From assembly GCF_001612765.1 (NCBI RefSeq), contig NZ_BDBB01000063.1, forward strand, positions 1-34,549: a stretch of 34,549 nt of DNA, in the 5' to 3' direction. The translations under genes and the position numbers were made by a program. The notes below the pieces were generated by a model. It had not been told where the DNA came from. It did no database searches and worked only from the letters and a program-made list of their open reading frames with translations. Below, piece by piece: positions 1 to 8,142 of this stretch. The stretch's first letter is position 1. Each line of letters begins with the position of its first letter. This DNA is from Nocardia arthritidis NBRC 100137 (lineage in GTDB: Bacteria; Actinomycetota; Actinomycetes; Mycobacteriales; Mycobacteriaceae).

Positions 1-283
1 GCTGCTGACCAGGCACACCGGACGAACCGGGCTGAGACGGAACACCCGGAGGACCCGGGACCCCGGCCTCACCGCCACCGTTCGGCTGACCGGAACCGGT
101 TTGCCCCGGCCCAGGCGACCCGGACTGCCCCGGTCCGGGCGACGGACTGCCCGGCTGACCCGGCAACCCACCGGGCCGTGGCCGCCGCTGATCCGGCCGG
201 TGTGTCCACGGTGTCACCGGTCCCGGCGGCGCCTCGGCTTCCTCACCCGCCTCTATCTGCGGCTCTACTTCTGTAGGTGGCAT
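1..283 (-). CDS. Gly/Pro-rich protein, N-terminal part only (runs off left edge)
   Basis: Open reading frame from an ATG at 281-283 to the window edge with no stop (94 residues visible). It starts MPPTEVEPQIEAGEEAEAPP, an acidic stretch, followed from about residue 35 by low-complexity Gly/Pro/Ser/Gln sequence with collagen-like Gly-X-Y stretches such as GVPGPPGVPS. No signal peptide or membrane segment is visible. The start lies 10 nt downstream of the stop of the NlpC/P60-like gene, so it is the seventh gene of the type IV secretion-like operon. Frame continuity was checked codon by codon. I do not recognise a family. It could be a flexible N-terminal tail on a larger transfer protein, such as a coupling or relaxase-like protein outside the window, but nothing visible proves that. 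Confidence 0.65.
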   Translation of the reverse strand, partial: MPPTEVEPQIEAGEEAEAPPGPVTPWTHRPDQRRPRPGGLPGQPGSPSPGPGQSGSPGPGQTGSGQPNGGGEAGVPGPPGVPSQPGSSGVPGQQ

Positions 284-293
284 CGTGTGTCCG

Positions 294-1220
294 TCACATC
301 CCGCTGCTCAGGACCCGCTTCACCCGCACATCATTCGTGCTGGGGATGGGCCGCTCGACGAAACCGCCGTTCGCCGCATCGATAGTGACGAGCAGCGTGC
401 CGCTGACCGCGATGCCGACTTGGGTGGGCGCATTCCTCCGGTAGTTCCAGAAGACCAGATCGCCCTCCGATACGGCGGAGGGGTCCACTCGTTGACCGCA
501 GGCTCCTTGCGCCGCGACGGTGCTCGGCAGCACGACCACCGTGGCGCCCGAGCTGTCGGGCTGACCGCATGGCCGCGCCGTACCGCTCGGCTGCCGGCCG
601 GCATCCGCTGCCGGCGGCTGCGCCACCGGGCCCGCCGTGGCTTCGCACCGCCCGCTGGACTGCGCGGCCGACGCCCGATAGATGACCGACCTGGTGAACT
701 CGGCAGCATCCGGTGGGTCACCGGCGCTGCCCTGCGCTCCGCCGGCCGATGCTCCGGCTCGGCTCGACGATGCTCCGGCTTGCGCGAGCGCGAGCCGACC
801 CGCGCACTCGGCGCCGATTCCCGAATTGCCGATGAGCAGTGGGGGATCTTGGTAAGGGGCGTCCTTCAGCGCAGTGGCACATGCGCGCTGCCAATCGGAC
901 ACATCGGTGTCGTCCGGCGCGATGGTCAGTTGCGCGTACGGATTCGTCGTGGGAGCGGTGGTCACACCAGCCGCCGGTGCGCTGAGCGCAGTCGGCCGCA
1001 CCGCCGTCGACGCCCGGGTCGCGGTCGCGGTCACGGTCTGGGAGGGGTCGGGCCCCACCGCACTGTCGCACTGGTAGTGCAGATCGGAGGCGATCGCCGA
1101 GGTCGCCCCGCCGATGACCAGCACCAGGCCCATCAGGATCACGAACAGGACACCTACGCCCCCGAGCACCAGCCATATCCAGAGCGGCATCAGGACGAAC
1201 GTTAGGAGACGACCGATCAT
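294..1220 (-). CDS. Membrane-anchored NlpC/P60-like protein of the T4SS-like operon
   Basis: 308 aa. One N-terminal membrane segment (about residues 7-38) is followed by a Ser/Thr/Ala/Pro-rich extracytoplasmic region. An ECAG motif with Cys139 sits where NlpC/P60 cysteine peptidases have D/ECSG. The C-terminus carries GDLVFW (253-258) and TQVGIAV (266-272), the pattern around the catalytic His in this family, but the expected His is Gln267 (CAA at 420-422). An Ala/Ser/Pro-rich insert with extra Cys (192, 218, 241) separates the two halves by about 128 residues, longer than usual. In Gram-positive conjugation systems (CwlT of ICEBs1) such proteins cut peptidoglycan to let the channel through. 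Here activity is doubtful. Start ATG 1218-1220 with an upstream AAGGCAG. Confidence 0.7.
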   Translation of the reverse strand: MIGRLLTFVLMPLWIWLVLGGVGVLFVILMGLVLVIGGATSAIASDLHYQCDSAVGPDPSQTVTATATRASTAVRPTALSAPAAGVTTAPTTNPYAQLTIAPDDTDVSDWQRACATALKDAPYQDPPLLIGNSGIGAECAGRLALAQAGASSSRAGASAGGAQGSAGDPPDAAEFTRSVIYRASAAQSSGRCEATAGPVAQPPAADAGRQPSGTARPCGQPDSSGATVVVLPSTVAAQGACGQRVDPSAVSEGDLVFWNYRRNAPTQVGIAVSGTLLVTIDAANGGFVERPIPSTNDVRVKRVLSSGM

Positions 1221-1273
1221 CGACTGCCTTTCTGCGATATCTGCCCCGCTGTCTTGCCCTCATCGCGGGGTGA

Positions 1274-3733
1274 TCAGCGGCCGCGCGGGTTTCTGAGGGG
1301 ATTGAGAATCCTGCCCGGAATCGGGGGCAGCGGCTGTGCGGGGTTCGGCTGTGGGAGCGAGACAGCACCCGTGATATTCCGGCCCGCCTGCCATTGGTCG
1401 GTCTGGGCGGCTTTGTCGATTTCGGAACGCAGTACTCGGATCCGCTCGAAGTCGTTGGGATTTTCGGCTACCCAGTTGGTGGCCGCCTGGACCCGCAGCG
1501 CATGCTCGTTGGAGATCCAGCTCCTCAACCGGTCCGCTTCGGTTTGATTCAGGTCCCGGCCATTGATCTGCAGCCGCGCGGCGGAACCGCCCGTGATCGG
1601 CCCCTCGGCATGGGCCTGCAGTGCATCGATCCATTGCTTGTGTGGATTGTCGATGTAATCTCTGCCGAGCTGGGCCAGCTCTTCCGAAATGTGCACACCG
1701 CCCTGATAATCACCTCGATACCGATCGACGCTGGCCTCCAACCCGTGGAACCTGGCCATCATCATGCCCGGATTCGTATGGAAGTCCCGCTCGAAATGCT
1801 TATGCGCGGCGACTACACGGCCGAGGTGCTTCGATGCGAGCGGCTCGTCGTCCGCGTGCCGGATGATATCTGCTCGCGCAATGGTCGCCCGTTGCCCTCT
1901 TCCCCAGCTGACACCGGCCATCCGGAGGGCGTACTGCACGCTGCCCATCATGCCTGTCGCATGCGCGACATTCTCCGCCGCGAAGGCGGCGGCTCTTTCA
2001 CTGTTGCGGCGCGCCCCGGACCTCGCTATTCCAGCTCGCGCGAAATCGGCGGAGGACACCCGATCGTACGCGGCACCGTGCGCGGCATTTCTCAGGTCCC
2101 GTGAACTCAGGCCCCTCGCCTTGTTCCTCTTGTCGACATGATCCACCCGCGAGAAGGGATTCAGCGGGTTGAGACGGCCCCCGAACATCCATGCGGTGAC
2201 CGGCGAGCTGTTGATGGTACTGACCGCGCCGAGCATTGCCAGCGGGGTCAACGAGTTGGCCGCGCCGGAGTTACCCATCCCCAAGTTCATACCCATGGCG
2301 GCGCCGCCGCCTGCACCCTGCGCCGAACCGCCGCTGTGTATCGCCGACCCGATGCGGTTGACCACCCATTCGTTGGCCTCGTCGATATTCCTGCTGAGCC
2401 GCCGCACCTGGACGATGGCGACGACCTCGACAGCCGCCCCGATGACGAAGATAACCATGATCTGGCCGTTCGCAGCGCGGAACAGGCTGCCCAGCAGCAG
2501 CTCGTAGATGCCGAGGGCGATGACGAAAAAGGCCATCTTCCCGGCGGCGATGAAGCCGTGGACCACACAACGGACGGTGAACGTCTGCGTCGGACCGTAG
2601 ATGTACCCGCCTGCGGCGAACCCGAAGATCGATGCGAACCCGTAGTAGATGAGGTCGAGGGCAGCCCACATGATCTTGAAGGACAAGTACGCGGCAAAGG
2701 CCAACAGGATGAGCGCGCACAGCAGCAGCAGCAGTCCGGCTCCGATTTGACCGACGCTCGGATTCTGCACCGCGGCATACGCGGCTCCGTCGCCGCACGA
2801 TCGCAATCCGTTCTTCACCCGGTCTTCGCTGCCGGCCGTCATGCCGGCCGACCACGCTGCCCGACAGGACGGGTTGCTGTCCACGACGTGCCCGAAGTTC
2901 CACACCTGCAACGGAAGCCGGATGAAATTGTCCGCCATGGTCGATTGCAGAGTGGCGACCAGCTGCCTCGGATTCGGATTGTTGTTCCCGTTCAACCCCG
3001 CCGCGACCGAGAGCCCGAGGTCACGCCCTTGCACCAGCACACCGTGGTCGGACAGCGCCTCCGCCATCGGGTTCGCCAGGAAGAACACACCCCCGATCGC
3101 GACGATTATCATCGTCACGACCTGTGTAACGGCCTTGGCGTACAGGGCGCGGAGGATGAAGTAGCCCACGAAAAATGCGCCGATTGCCAGCGCCGTCGCG
3201 GCGAGCAGGGGTGTCGCGATCTGTAGCGTGAGATTTTTGGCCATCGCCTGCAATGGCGCGCTGATCAGATTCAGCCACCCGAAATCCATCGCCTCCGCGG
3301 GGAACCAAACGCCGGTCGTCACGGTAACCAGCCATAACGCGAACATCGGCATGAGGATGATCCACAGCGCGAAATTCCCCAGGTTGAACACTCCGCCGTT
3401 ATCGACCACCAGTTGGTAGCTCGAGACGTTCACTCCCTGGGAGTCTTTGACGTTCATCCAGCTGGTCGCGCTGTTGGGCGCGGCCCCCTGGGCCAGTGTG
3501 CCGGTCTGTGCGATGGACACGGCATGGAGAAGGCCCGGGAAGACGAGCAGCACGAAGAGGGCGATGGCGATCCACGAGATCCTGCGACGACGGCGGGACG
3601 CGGCGATCCAAGCCCGGAATCGCCGGAAGACCATCTGTGGTCGCCAACGGTCCGCGTCCCAGAATTGAGGTTCCCAGGGCATTCCGAAGGATGCCCCCTC
3701 TGTACGCATGCCGGAGCCGAGCGGTGATCTCAT
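1274..3733 (-). CDS. TrbL/VirB6-like polytopic membrane protein
   Basis: 819 aa. The N-terminal tail is basic (RRFRAWIAASRRRRR), followed by hydrophobic segments at about 52-72, 118-140, 170-197, 201-221, 328-350, 354-378, 393-418 and 423-443. A long extracytoplasmic loop (222-327) contains Cys290 and Cys313. A hydrophilic cytoplasmic C-terminal tail of about 370 residues ends in a Pro-rich sequence. Multi-TM cores with a long soluble tail directly downstream of a VirB4-like ATPase are typical of VirB6/TrbL/ConG channel proteins in Gram-positive type IV secretion systems. The start ATG (3731-3733) overlaps the stop of the ATPase gene in TGATG, implying translational coupling. Met9 or Met18 are alternative starts, and no strong ribosome site is visible for any of the three. 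The family call rests on topology and position, not on a diagnostic motif. Confidence 0.75.
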   Translation of the reverse strand: MRSPLGSGMRTEGASFGMPWEPQFWDADRWRPQMVFRRFRAWIAASRRRRRISWIAIALFVLLVFPGLLHAVSIAQTGTLAQGAAPNSATSWMNVKDSQGVNVSSYQLVVDNGGVFNLGNFALWIILMPMFALWLVTVTTGVWFPAEAMDFGWLNLISAPLQAMAKNLTLQIATPLLAATALAIGAFFVGYFILRALYAKAVTQVVTMIIVAIGGVFFLANPMAEALSDHGVLVQGRDLGLSVAAGLNGNNNPNPRQLVATLQSTMADNFIRLPLQVWNFGHVVDSNPSCRAAWSAGMTAGSEDRVKNGLRSCGDGAAYAAVQNPSVGQIGAGLLLLLCALILLAFAAYLSFKIMWAALDLIYYGFASIFGFAAGGYIYGPTQTFTVRCVVHGFIAAGKMAFFVIALGIYELLLGSLFRAANGQIMVIFVIGAAVEVVAIVQVRRLSRNIDEANEWVVNRIGSAIHSGGSAQGAGGGAAMGMNLGMGNSGAANSLTPLAMLGAVSTINSSPVTAWMFGGRLNPLNPFSRVDHVDKRNKARGLSSRDLRNAAHGAAYDRVSSADFARAGIARSGARRNSERAAAFAAENVAHATGMMGSVQYALRMAGVSWGRGQRATIARADIIRHADDEPLASKHLGRVVAAHKHFERDFHTNPGMMMARFHGLEASVDRYRGDYQGGVHISEELAQLGRDYIDNPHKQWIDALQAHAEGPITGGSAARLQINGRDLNQTEADRLRSWISNEHALRVQAATNWVAENPNDFERIRVLRSEIDKAAQTDQWQAGRNITGAVSLPQPNPAQPLPPIPGRILNPLRNPRGR

Positions 3734-6258
3734 CAGCGCGCCAATCGCTCCGGTAGGGCCGAACGCGCACCGGCGCCGCTGGTCGGAGTGCTCGTGATCG
3801 CCGCGGCGCGGTCCGGACGCGCGGGACCCAGAACCTTGCCGCGCCCGATGCGGTTCAGCGCGTCACGCATGAACATCTCGCCTCGGCGCTCCTCGGGGAT
3901 CTGACGGCCGGGTCCGACCGGAGGCGAGGTCTCTTCGCGAAGAATCTGCAACAGGAAGGGCGCTTCCTCCAGATCGACGCCCAACCACTCCAAACTGTTG
4001 CGCGCCAGCGTCTCGTCGCGCTGCCGGAAGACGAACCGGTTCGGGATGAGGTTGTGCGCCGCGCCTTGGAAGTCGGTGGCCGGGTCGTGGGAGGCAAGCC
4101 CGATCGCGGCCAGGTGCTTACGGCCGTCGCGGCTGAAATCGGAAGTGACCGCCGAGCCGACCTGCGTCTGCGTGAAGTGGTGCGCCTCGTCGCCGACCAG
4201 GAGGCCGAACCTGCCGTTGTCGGAGAGGAACGCCTCGCGCGCCGCCACGCCGACCAGCTCGTACAGCGCCGTGCCGAGCCGTTTCGTCAGCGGCAACCGG
4301 TTGTACAGGTGCGGCGTGGTGAGTTCCTCGGCACTCGGCAGCTGCAGGTTGTGGCTGCGCACGACGGTCGCGGCGGCATCGAGGCGCAGCGGTCGCAACT
4401 TGGGGTCGAACAGCACCGGCACCCGCTCCACCACGGTGCCCAGGCGCGCCGCGAGATCAGCGTATTCCTCGCCGCGCTCGGGGTGGTCCCGTAACCGGCG
4501 CACGACGTGGTACAGATCGAGCAGACTCTTGATCTTGTGCTCGGCCATGCCTCTGGGCGACAGCAGGTTGCTCACCGCTGCGCCCGCGCCGGAGGTCGGC
4601 GACAGATCCAGTAGCGGCAGGATCGAGTCGAGCGCACGTTCACCCGCGATCCGCAGGGGGAACAACCGCAGCGGATCCAGCGACACCGTGGGATTGGCGA
4701 GGTCGATGATGACCGCGTCATCGATCGACCGCGCGAAATGCTCCCACTCGCCGACCTGACTGCGGTCGATCGCGAGGAACTGCCCGCCCATGTCGTGCAC
4801 CAGCACGGCCATCAGCTTGAGGAAATAGGATTTGCCCGAGCCGAGTTCGCCGGTCACCGCGAACGAGGCGGACAGGTCGTGCAGCGCGGCCTCCATGATG
4901 CCGAAGTGGATCGGCTCGAAATGCCCCGAAAGCAGGTTGACCCCGATCACCGGCCCGCTGTCGTCACCGATCTGACTGGTGGTGAACGGCACGAATCCAG
5001 CCCACATGTCCGAGGGGACGATATGCGCGAAGTCATCGAAGGCCCGGCGTGGCGGGCTGCCGGGAACCAGCATCGACCACAGGTCGACCTGCGCGCCGAC
5101 CGGCGCGACCATATCGACCTGGAACCGTTTGTAGCGGCGCTTGAGCGTATTGACCGCGTCCATCGTGGCGTCCCGCGACGGCCCGCCGATCGCGATGACG
5201 GTGGTGAACGAGACCTCTGATTCACCGCCGTTGACTTCGAAGTGCTGGTTGTACTCACCGAGCATGCGCGCTTTCGACGCCAGCGTGTTCTGCGCGAACG
5301 AGACTTCCTGGTCCCGCTGGTCCATCTGCTCGCCGAGCCTGCGCAAATTGAGCTCGTTGTTCTTGAGGACTTGCTCGGCGGGCTTGGTCGAGATCCGCAT
5401 GCCCCAGTCGACGGTGACGTCGCCGAGGCCCTCCAGTACGTTCAGAAACTCGCTGCCTCCGGGAAACGTCATGCCTGCGTACGGGAATGAGTGCGGTGTC
5501 AGCATGGCCTGGTAGGAGGGGCGGTATTCGAAATCCGGCTGCACAACCTTGATCACGGGCACGAACGACGGACGGACACGCCGGTTGCTGTCGGCTTGCG
5601 CCCCCTCGTCGAGCGCGGCGGAGCGGAAGACCGCCGCGGTCGCGTCGTCCAGCGCGCCCGCGCGGGTGGGCGCCACCGGGTCCCCGGCCGCGCCACGCGA
5701 AAGGTAGTGCTCCCACAACCATTGGAAAAGGGCGGCGGGCACCGGCTGCGGATCGAAGTCCCCGCCGATCCTGGACAGGATCTCGTTCGCCTTCTCGTCG
5801 TAGGCGTCCAGGTCGGCGCGTGCGATCGCCGTCGCGTCGATCGTGGTGGTGCTACCGCGCCACAGGCGCGACAACGCGGACATACTGGAGTTGCTGGCCC
5901 CGACCGGGATGGACAGCAGGAAGATGCGGGTCTGCGGCATGATCGCGTGCACGCGCTCGTAGGAGGCGACCACTTCGTCGGCGTAGTCCTCGCACTCGTC
6001 CAGGTCGACGCCCTCCACCATCTTGGTGAGCACGTCGATCGTGTTCAGCCGCGCCTGGATGCCCAGCAGCAACGATCCGCTCGGCAAGTTGGTGACCAGC
6101 GCGTGATGCGCCATCTTCACGTCGTACTTGTCACCGGCCTTGCGTAAGCCGTAACCGAGCGGATTGATGAAATAGGTCGCGGTGACCAGACCCGAATGGG
6201 TGAACTGGAGATTGCCGCGAATCGCCGCGGTGGGCTGTAGATCTCGTCCGAGTGCCAT
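3733..6258 (-). CDS. VirB4/ConE-like conjugation ATPase
   Basis: 841 aa from the ATG at 6256-6258. That start overlaps the previous stop (TGATG) and has a GAAGGAAG ribosome site 6 nt upstream; a start 20 codons earlier is open but has neither feature. A Walker A motif GELGSGKS lies at about residues 470-477 and a Walker B motif GLLVGDEAH at about 685-693, in the order of VirB4/TraC/HerA-type hexameric ATPases. The N-terminal half (about 1-400) has no membrane segments and probably docks to the channel. Members of this family power substrate and pilus-subunit movement in type IV secretion at the inner face of the membrane. In actinomycetes they are usually annotated only as ATP/GTP-binding proteins. 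It lies between the PrgI-like and VirB6-like genes, as conE does in ICEBs1. Confidence 0.88.
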   Translation of the reverse strand: MALGRDLQPTAAIRGNLQFTHSGLVTATYFINPLGYGLRKAGDKYDVKMAHHALVTNLPSGSLLLGIQARLNTIDVLTKMVEGVDLDECEDYADEVVASYERVHAIMPQTRIFLLSIPVGASNSSMSALSRLWRGSTTTIDATAIARADLDAYDEKANEILSRIGGDFDPQPVPAALFQWLWEHYLSRGAAGDPVAPTRAGALDDATAAVFRSAALDEGAQADSNRRVRPSFVPVIKVVQPDFEYRPSYQAMLTPHSFPYAGMTFPGGSEFLNVLEGLGDVTVDWGMRISTKPAEQVLKNNELNLRRLGEQMDQRDQEVSFAQNTLASKARMLGEYNQHFEVNGGESEVSFTTVIAIGGPSRDATMDAVNTLKRRYKRFQVDMVAPVGAQVDLWSMLVPGSPPRRAFDDFAHIVPSDMWAGFVPFTTSQIGDDSGPVIGVNLLSGHFEPIHFGIMEAALHDLSASFAVTGELGSGKSYFLKLMAVLVHDMGGQFLAIDRSQVGEWEHFARSIDDAVIIDLANPTVSLDPLRLFPLRIAGERALDSILPLLDLSPTSGAGAAVSNLLSPRGMAEHKIKSLLDLYHVVRRLRDHPERGEEYADLAARLGTVVERVPVLFDPKLRPLRLDAAATVVRSHNLQLPSAEELTTPHLYNRLPLTKRLGTALYELVGVAAREAFLSDNGRFGLLVGDEAHHFTQTQVGSAVTSDFSRDGRKHLAAIGLASHDPATDFQGAAHNLIPNRFVFRQRDETLARNSLEWLGVDLEEAPFLLQILREETSPPVGPGRQIPEERRGEMFMRDALNRIGRGKVLGPARPDRAAAITSTPTSGAGARSALPERLAR

Positions 6259-6797
6259 CAGGGGCTTCCTTCGGTGGAAGTACCGTTGCCGTTGTCCTTG
6301 CCGTTCAGTCGCCTCCACAGATCGGTGGCCTTGCCACTCCCGTTCAGCACCTCGAGCATCCGGATGCCGGACTTCGGCTCGGCGGCCACCGCCGCACCGG
6401 GGCGGTCTGGCAGCAAGAGGACCACGGTCTCCTCGATGAACAGGGTGTGGCGCACCGAGTCATTGGTGATCGGCATGCCCGAGGCGGACACCGGCTTGCG
6501 GTAGACGATGAGCCTGCCCAGCCATAGGGCTCGTGAGGTCATCCGGACGCCGGTGTACGGGACCAGTCCCAGCACGAAAACCGCCAAGATGGTCATGGCC
6601 AGACCGGCGATGAAGGTTACGGCCGGGTTGACCGGAAAAGTCATGGCGCACACAGACGTCACCGACATCATCGCCACACCGGCGGCGACCTGGGGCAGGG
6701 TGTACGGGCCGAACGGCAGCTTCTGCCCGTTCTGCGCCTTGCCGATCATCGTGGGCACACGTTTGATCGGCGTGAACACCTTGATCACCTGGGTCAT
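6258..6797 (-). CDS. PrgI/ConD-like two-TM protein
   Basis: 179 aa from the ATG at 6795-6797, which overlaps the stop of the upstream small gene by 4 nt (ATGA). A longer open frame upstream is rejected because it covers that gene. Two adjacent hydrophobic segments (about residues 37-58 and 61-82) near the N-terminus are followed by a soluble C-terminal domain ending in a Gly/Asn/Ser-rich tail. Short N-terminal two-TM proteins immediately upstream of the VirB4-like ATPase are typical of PrgI/ConD/VirB3-like components, which anchor the ATPase to the membrane channel. Assignment is by size, topology and position; sequence identity is too low to see a motif by eye. Confidence 0.65.
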   Translation of the reverse strand: MTQVIKVFTPIKRVPTMIGKAQNGQKLPFGPYTLPQVAAGVAMMSVTSVCAMTFPVNPAVTFIAGLAMTILAVFVLGLVPYTGVRMTSRALWLGRLIVYRKPVSASGMPITNDSVRHTLFIEETVVLLLPDRPGAAVAAEPKSGIRMLEVLNGSGKATDLWRRLNGKDNGNGTSTEGSP

Positions 6798-7054
6798 CGA
6801 TACCCACCGATAGGGTGATCGGGGACGATGAGGTTGGCATCCGTTCGGGCGTAATTGATGGTCGTCGGCAGAATCCAGATCACCACCCCGGCCATCAATC
6901 CGGATCCGAAGACGACGATGATCCTCGCGGGCGACAGCCTGGATTTCGCCGCCTCGGAGATCACCACACCGATCGTGACGATGGCGATGATGATCATGCC
7001 GCCCCAACGGACAAAGATCAGGATGCCATAGAGGATGTTGCTCAGATTACCCAT
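6794..7054 (-). CDS. Small two-TM protein (ConC/VirB2-like position)
   Basis: 86 aa with hydrophobic segments at about residues 8-33 and 43-63, separated by a short polar stretch (SEAAKSRLSP). Start ATG 7052-7054 has GAGAGG just upstream; its stop overlaps the next gene's start (ATGA). In related conjugation operons this position holds a small membrane protein (ConC in ICEBs1). Length and the two-helix hairpin also resemble VirB2-type pilins, although there is no clear signal peptide. Function is inferred from position only. Confidence 0.6.
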   Translation of the reverse strand: MGNLSNILYGILIFVRWGGMIIIAIVTIGVVISEAAKSRLSPARIIVVFGSGLMAGVVIWILPTTINYARTDANLIVPDHPIGGYR

Positions 7055-7070
7055 CGGGCTGCCTCTCGGA

Positions 7071-8096
7071 TCAGTTCTGAGTCGCCGGCGGAATCGTCAC
7101 CGACGTCGAGGGTGGCGAGGTAGAAGTGGGCGGCGCTCCACCTCGGGAATCCCCGCCTGCGACCACCGCCAGCGGGGTCGACAGAGCGGGAATCGGATCT
7201 ATCGAAACCACCTGCCACTGGCCGGCATTGCGGATCATGGTGAGCGGGTAGGCGAGTGTCGCGGCGGCGCCGGTATCGGCTTTGGGGTTGACGGTGGCCA
7301 TCACCTGGGCCTTGGCGCCGCCGGAGCCGCAGCTCGAATCATCTGTGATGAGCGAGGCCAGCTCGACGGCGGTGAACGGGGGCGGTTTCAGGGGGGCCAG
7401 CCCGGCATCCGGCGTGGTGTAACGCGTCACGTCACCCTTTCCGGTGAGCATGGCACTGAGGAAACCCGCGGCGACCTGCCCGAGCGGCGTATCCGGTGCA
7501 CAGGGCGCACCGTAGGCCAGTTTGAGATCGACGCCTTTCGCCGGAGGCTGTACCTCCGCGGGTGTCGACAGCGCACGAAGCCGCCCTTCGGACACCGATA
7601 CCGCGACGCGATAGAACTGCCGCTGCTCCGGCGCGGTGGCGGCGCCGGCTTTGCCGACCCGCACAGACACCGTCACCGACCAGACATCGAGCGCACCCGT
7701 GGAGACCACGCGCGAGACATAGGCGATCGATGGATCGGAGACTTGACGGGCAGACGAAGGCAACGTGATCTGTTGATTGGAGCCGACGAATTCGCCGATG
7801 CGGTCCTGCTGCCCGGCAACGGCGGTGAGATAGGTGACGACGAACTGCTCGGCGAAGGAGCCGGCCAATTGCGCGCGCCCGACAATTGCCGTCGTCGAAT
7901 CGTCCGACAGCGGAGGCGGTCCGTCGTCGAAGACACTGAGAATCGCGTGGCCGCCGCCGAGCACGGCGAGTACCGCCAGCACGGCGACCACGATGTTGTC
8001 GCGACGGCGGCGGGCGGCCATCCGGCGAAGCAGTGCCTCACCCGAATCTGCCGGTCCACGAACCACTGTCCTCACTCCCGAAATGGTAGAGAGCAC
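7071..8096 (-). CDS. TcpC/ConB (VirB8-like) conjugal transfer protein
   Basis: 341 aa. A basic cytoplasmic N-terminus (LLRRMAARRRR) precedes a single membrane helix (about residues 34-53), then two extracytoplasmic domains of about 120 residues and a Thr/Ser/Pro-rich C-terminal tail. This bitopic layout with two NTF2-like domains is that of TcpC of pCW3 and ConB of ICEBs1, which are VirB8-like scaffold proteins of Gram-positive conjugation channels. It is the first gene of the operon, 16 nt upstream of the small two-TM gene. The start is uncertain: GTG at 8094-8096 has no ribosome site and may be leaderless, while in-frame GTGs at 8075 or 8066 are possible, the last with GGGAG and GAGG upstream. 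Confidence 0.78.
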   Translation of the reverse strand: MLSTISGVRTVVRGPADSGEALLRRMAARRRRDNIVVAVLAVLAVLGGGHAILSVFDDGPPPLSDDSTTAIVGRAQLAGSFAEQFVVTYLTAVAGQQDRIGEFVGSNQQITLPSSARQVSDPSIAYVSRVVSTGALDVWSVTVSVRVGKAGAATAPEQRQFYRVAVSVSEGRLRALSTPAEVQPPAKGVDLKLAYGAPCAPDTPLGQVAAGFLSAMLTGKGDVTRYTTPDAGLAPLKPPPFTAVELASLITDDSSCGSGGAKAQVMATVNPKADTGAAATLAYPLTMIRNAGQWQVVSIDPIPALSTPLAVVAGGDSRGGAPPTSTSPPSTSVTIPPATQN

Positions 8097-8099
8097 TAG

Positions 8100-8135
8100 G
8101 GTTCTTAACCGGCCAGTAGTTCCCAGTCGTGGGAA
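8100..8135. promoter_or_regulatory. Two short palindromes upstream of the T4SS-like operon
   Basis: The 46-bp gap between the DUF5593-like stop and the first transfer gene contains TTCCCA-GTCG-TGGGAA (8120-8135, perfect 6-bp arms) and GGTT-CTT-AACC (8100-8110, perfect 4-bp arms). They sit 4-40 bp from the putative GTG start, where an operator would lie. The first could instead be a small terminator of the upstream gene, though it lacks a T-tract. Regulatory role is inferred. Confidence 0.4.
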
Positions 8136-8142
8136 TCAAGTG

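Noticed and set aside
285..1205. Plus-strand ORF opposite the NlpC/P60-like gene
   Set aside because: Arg/Gly-rich shadow frame. The minus-strand protein has a proper TM helix, motifs, ribosome site and operon context.
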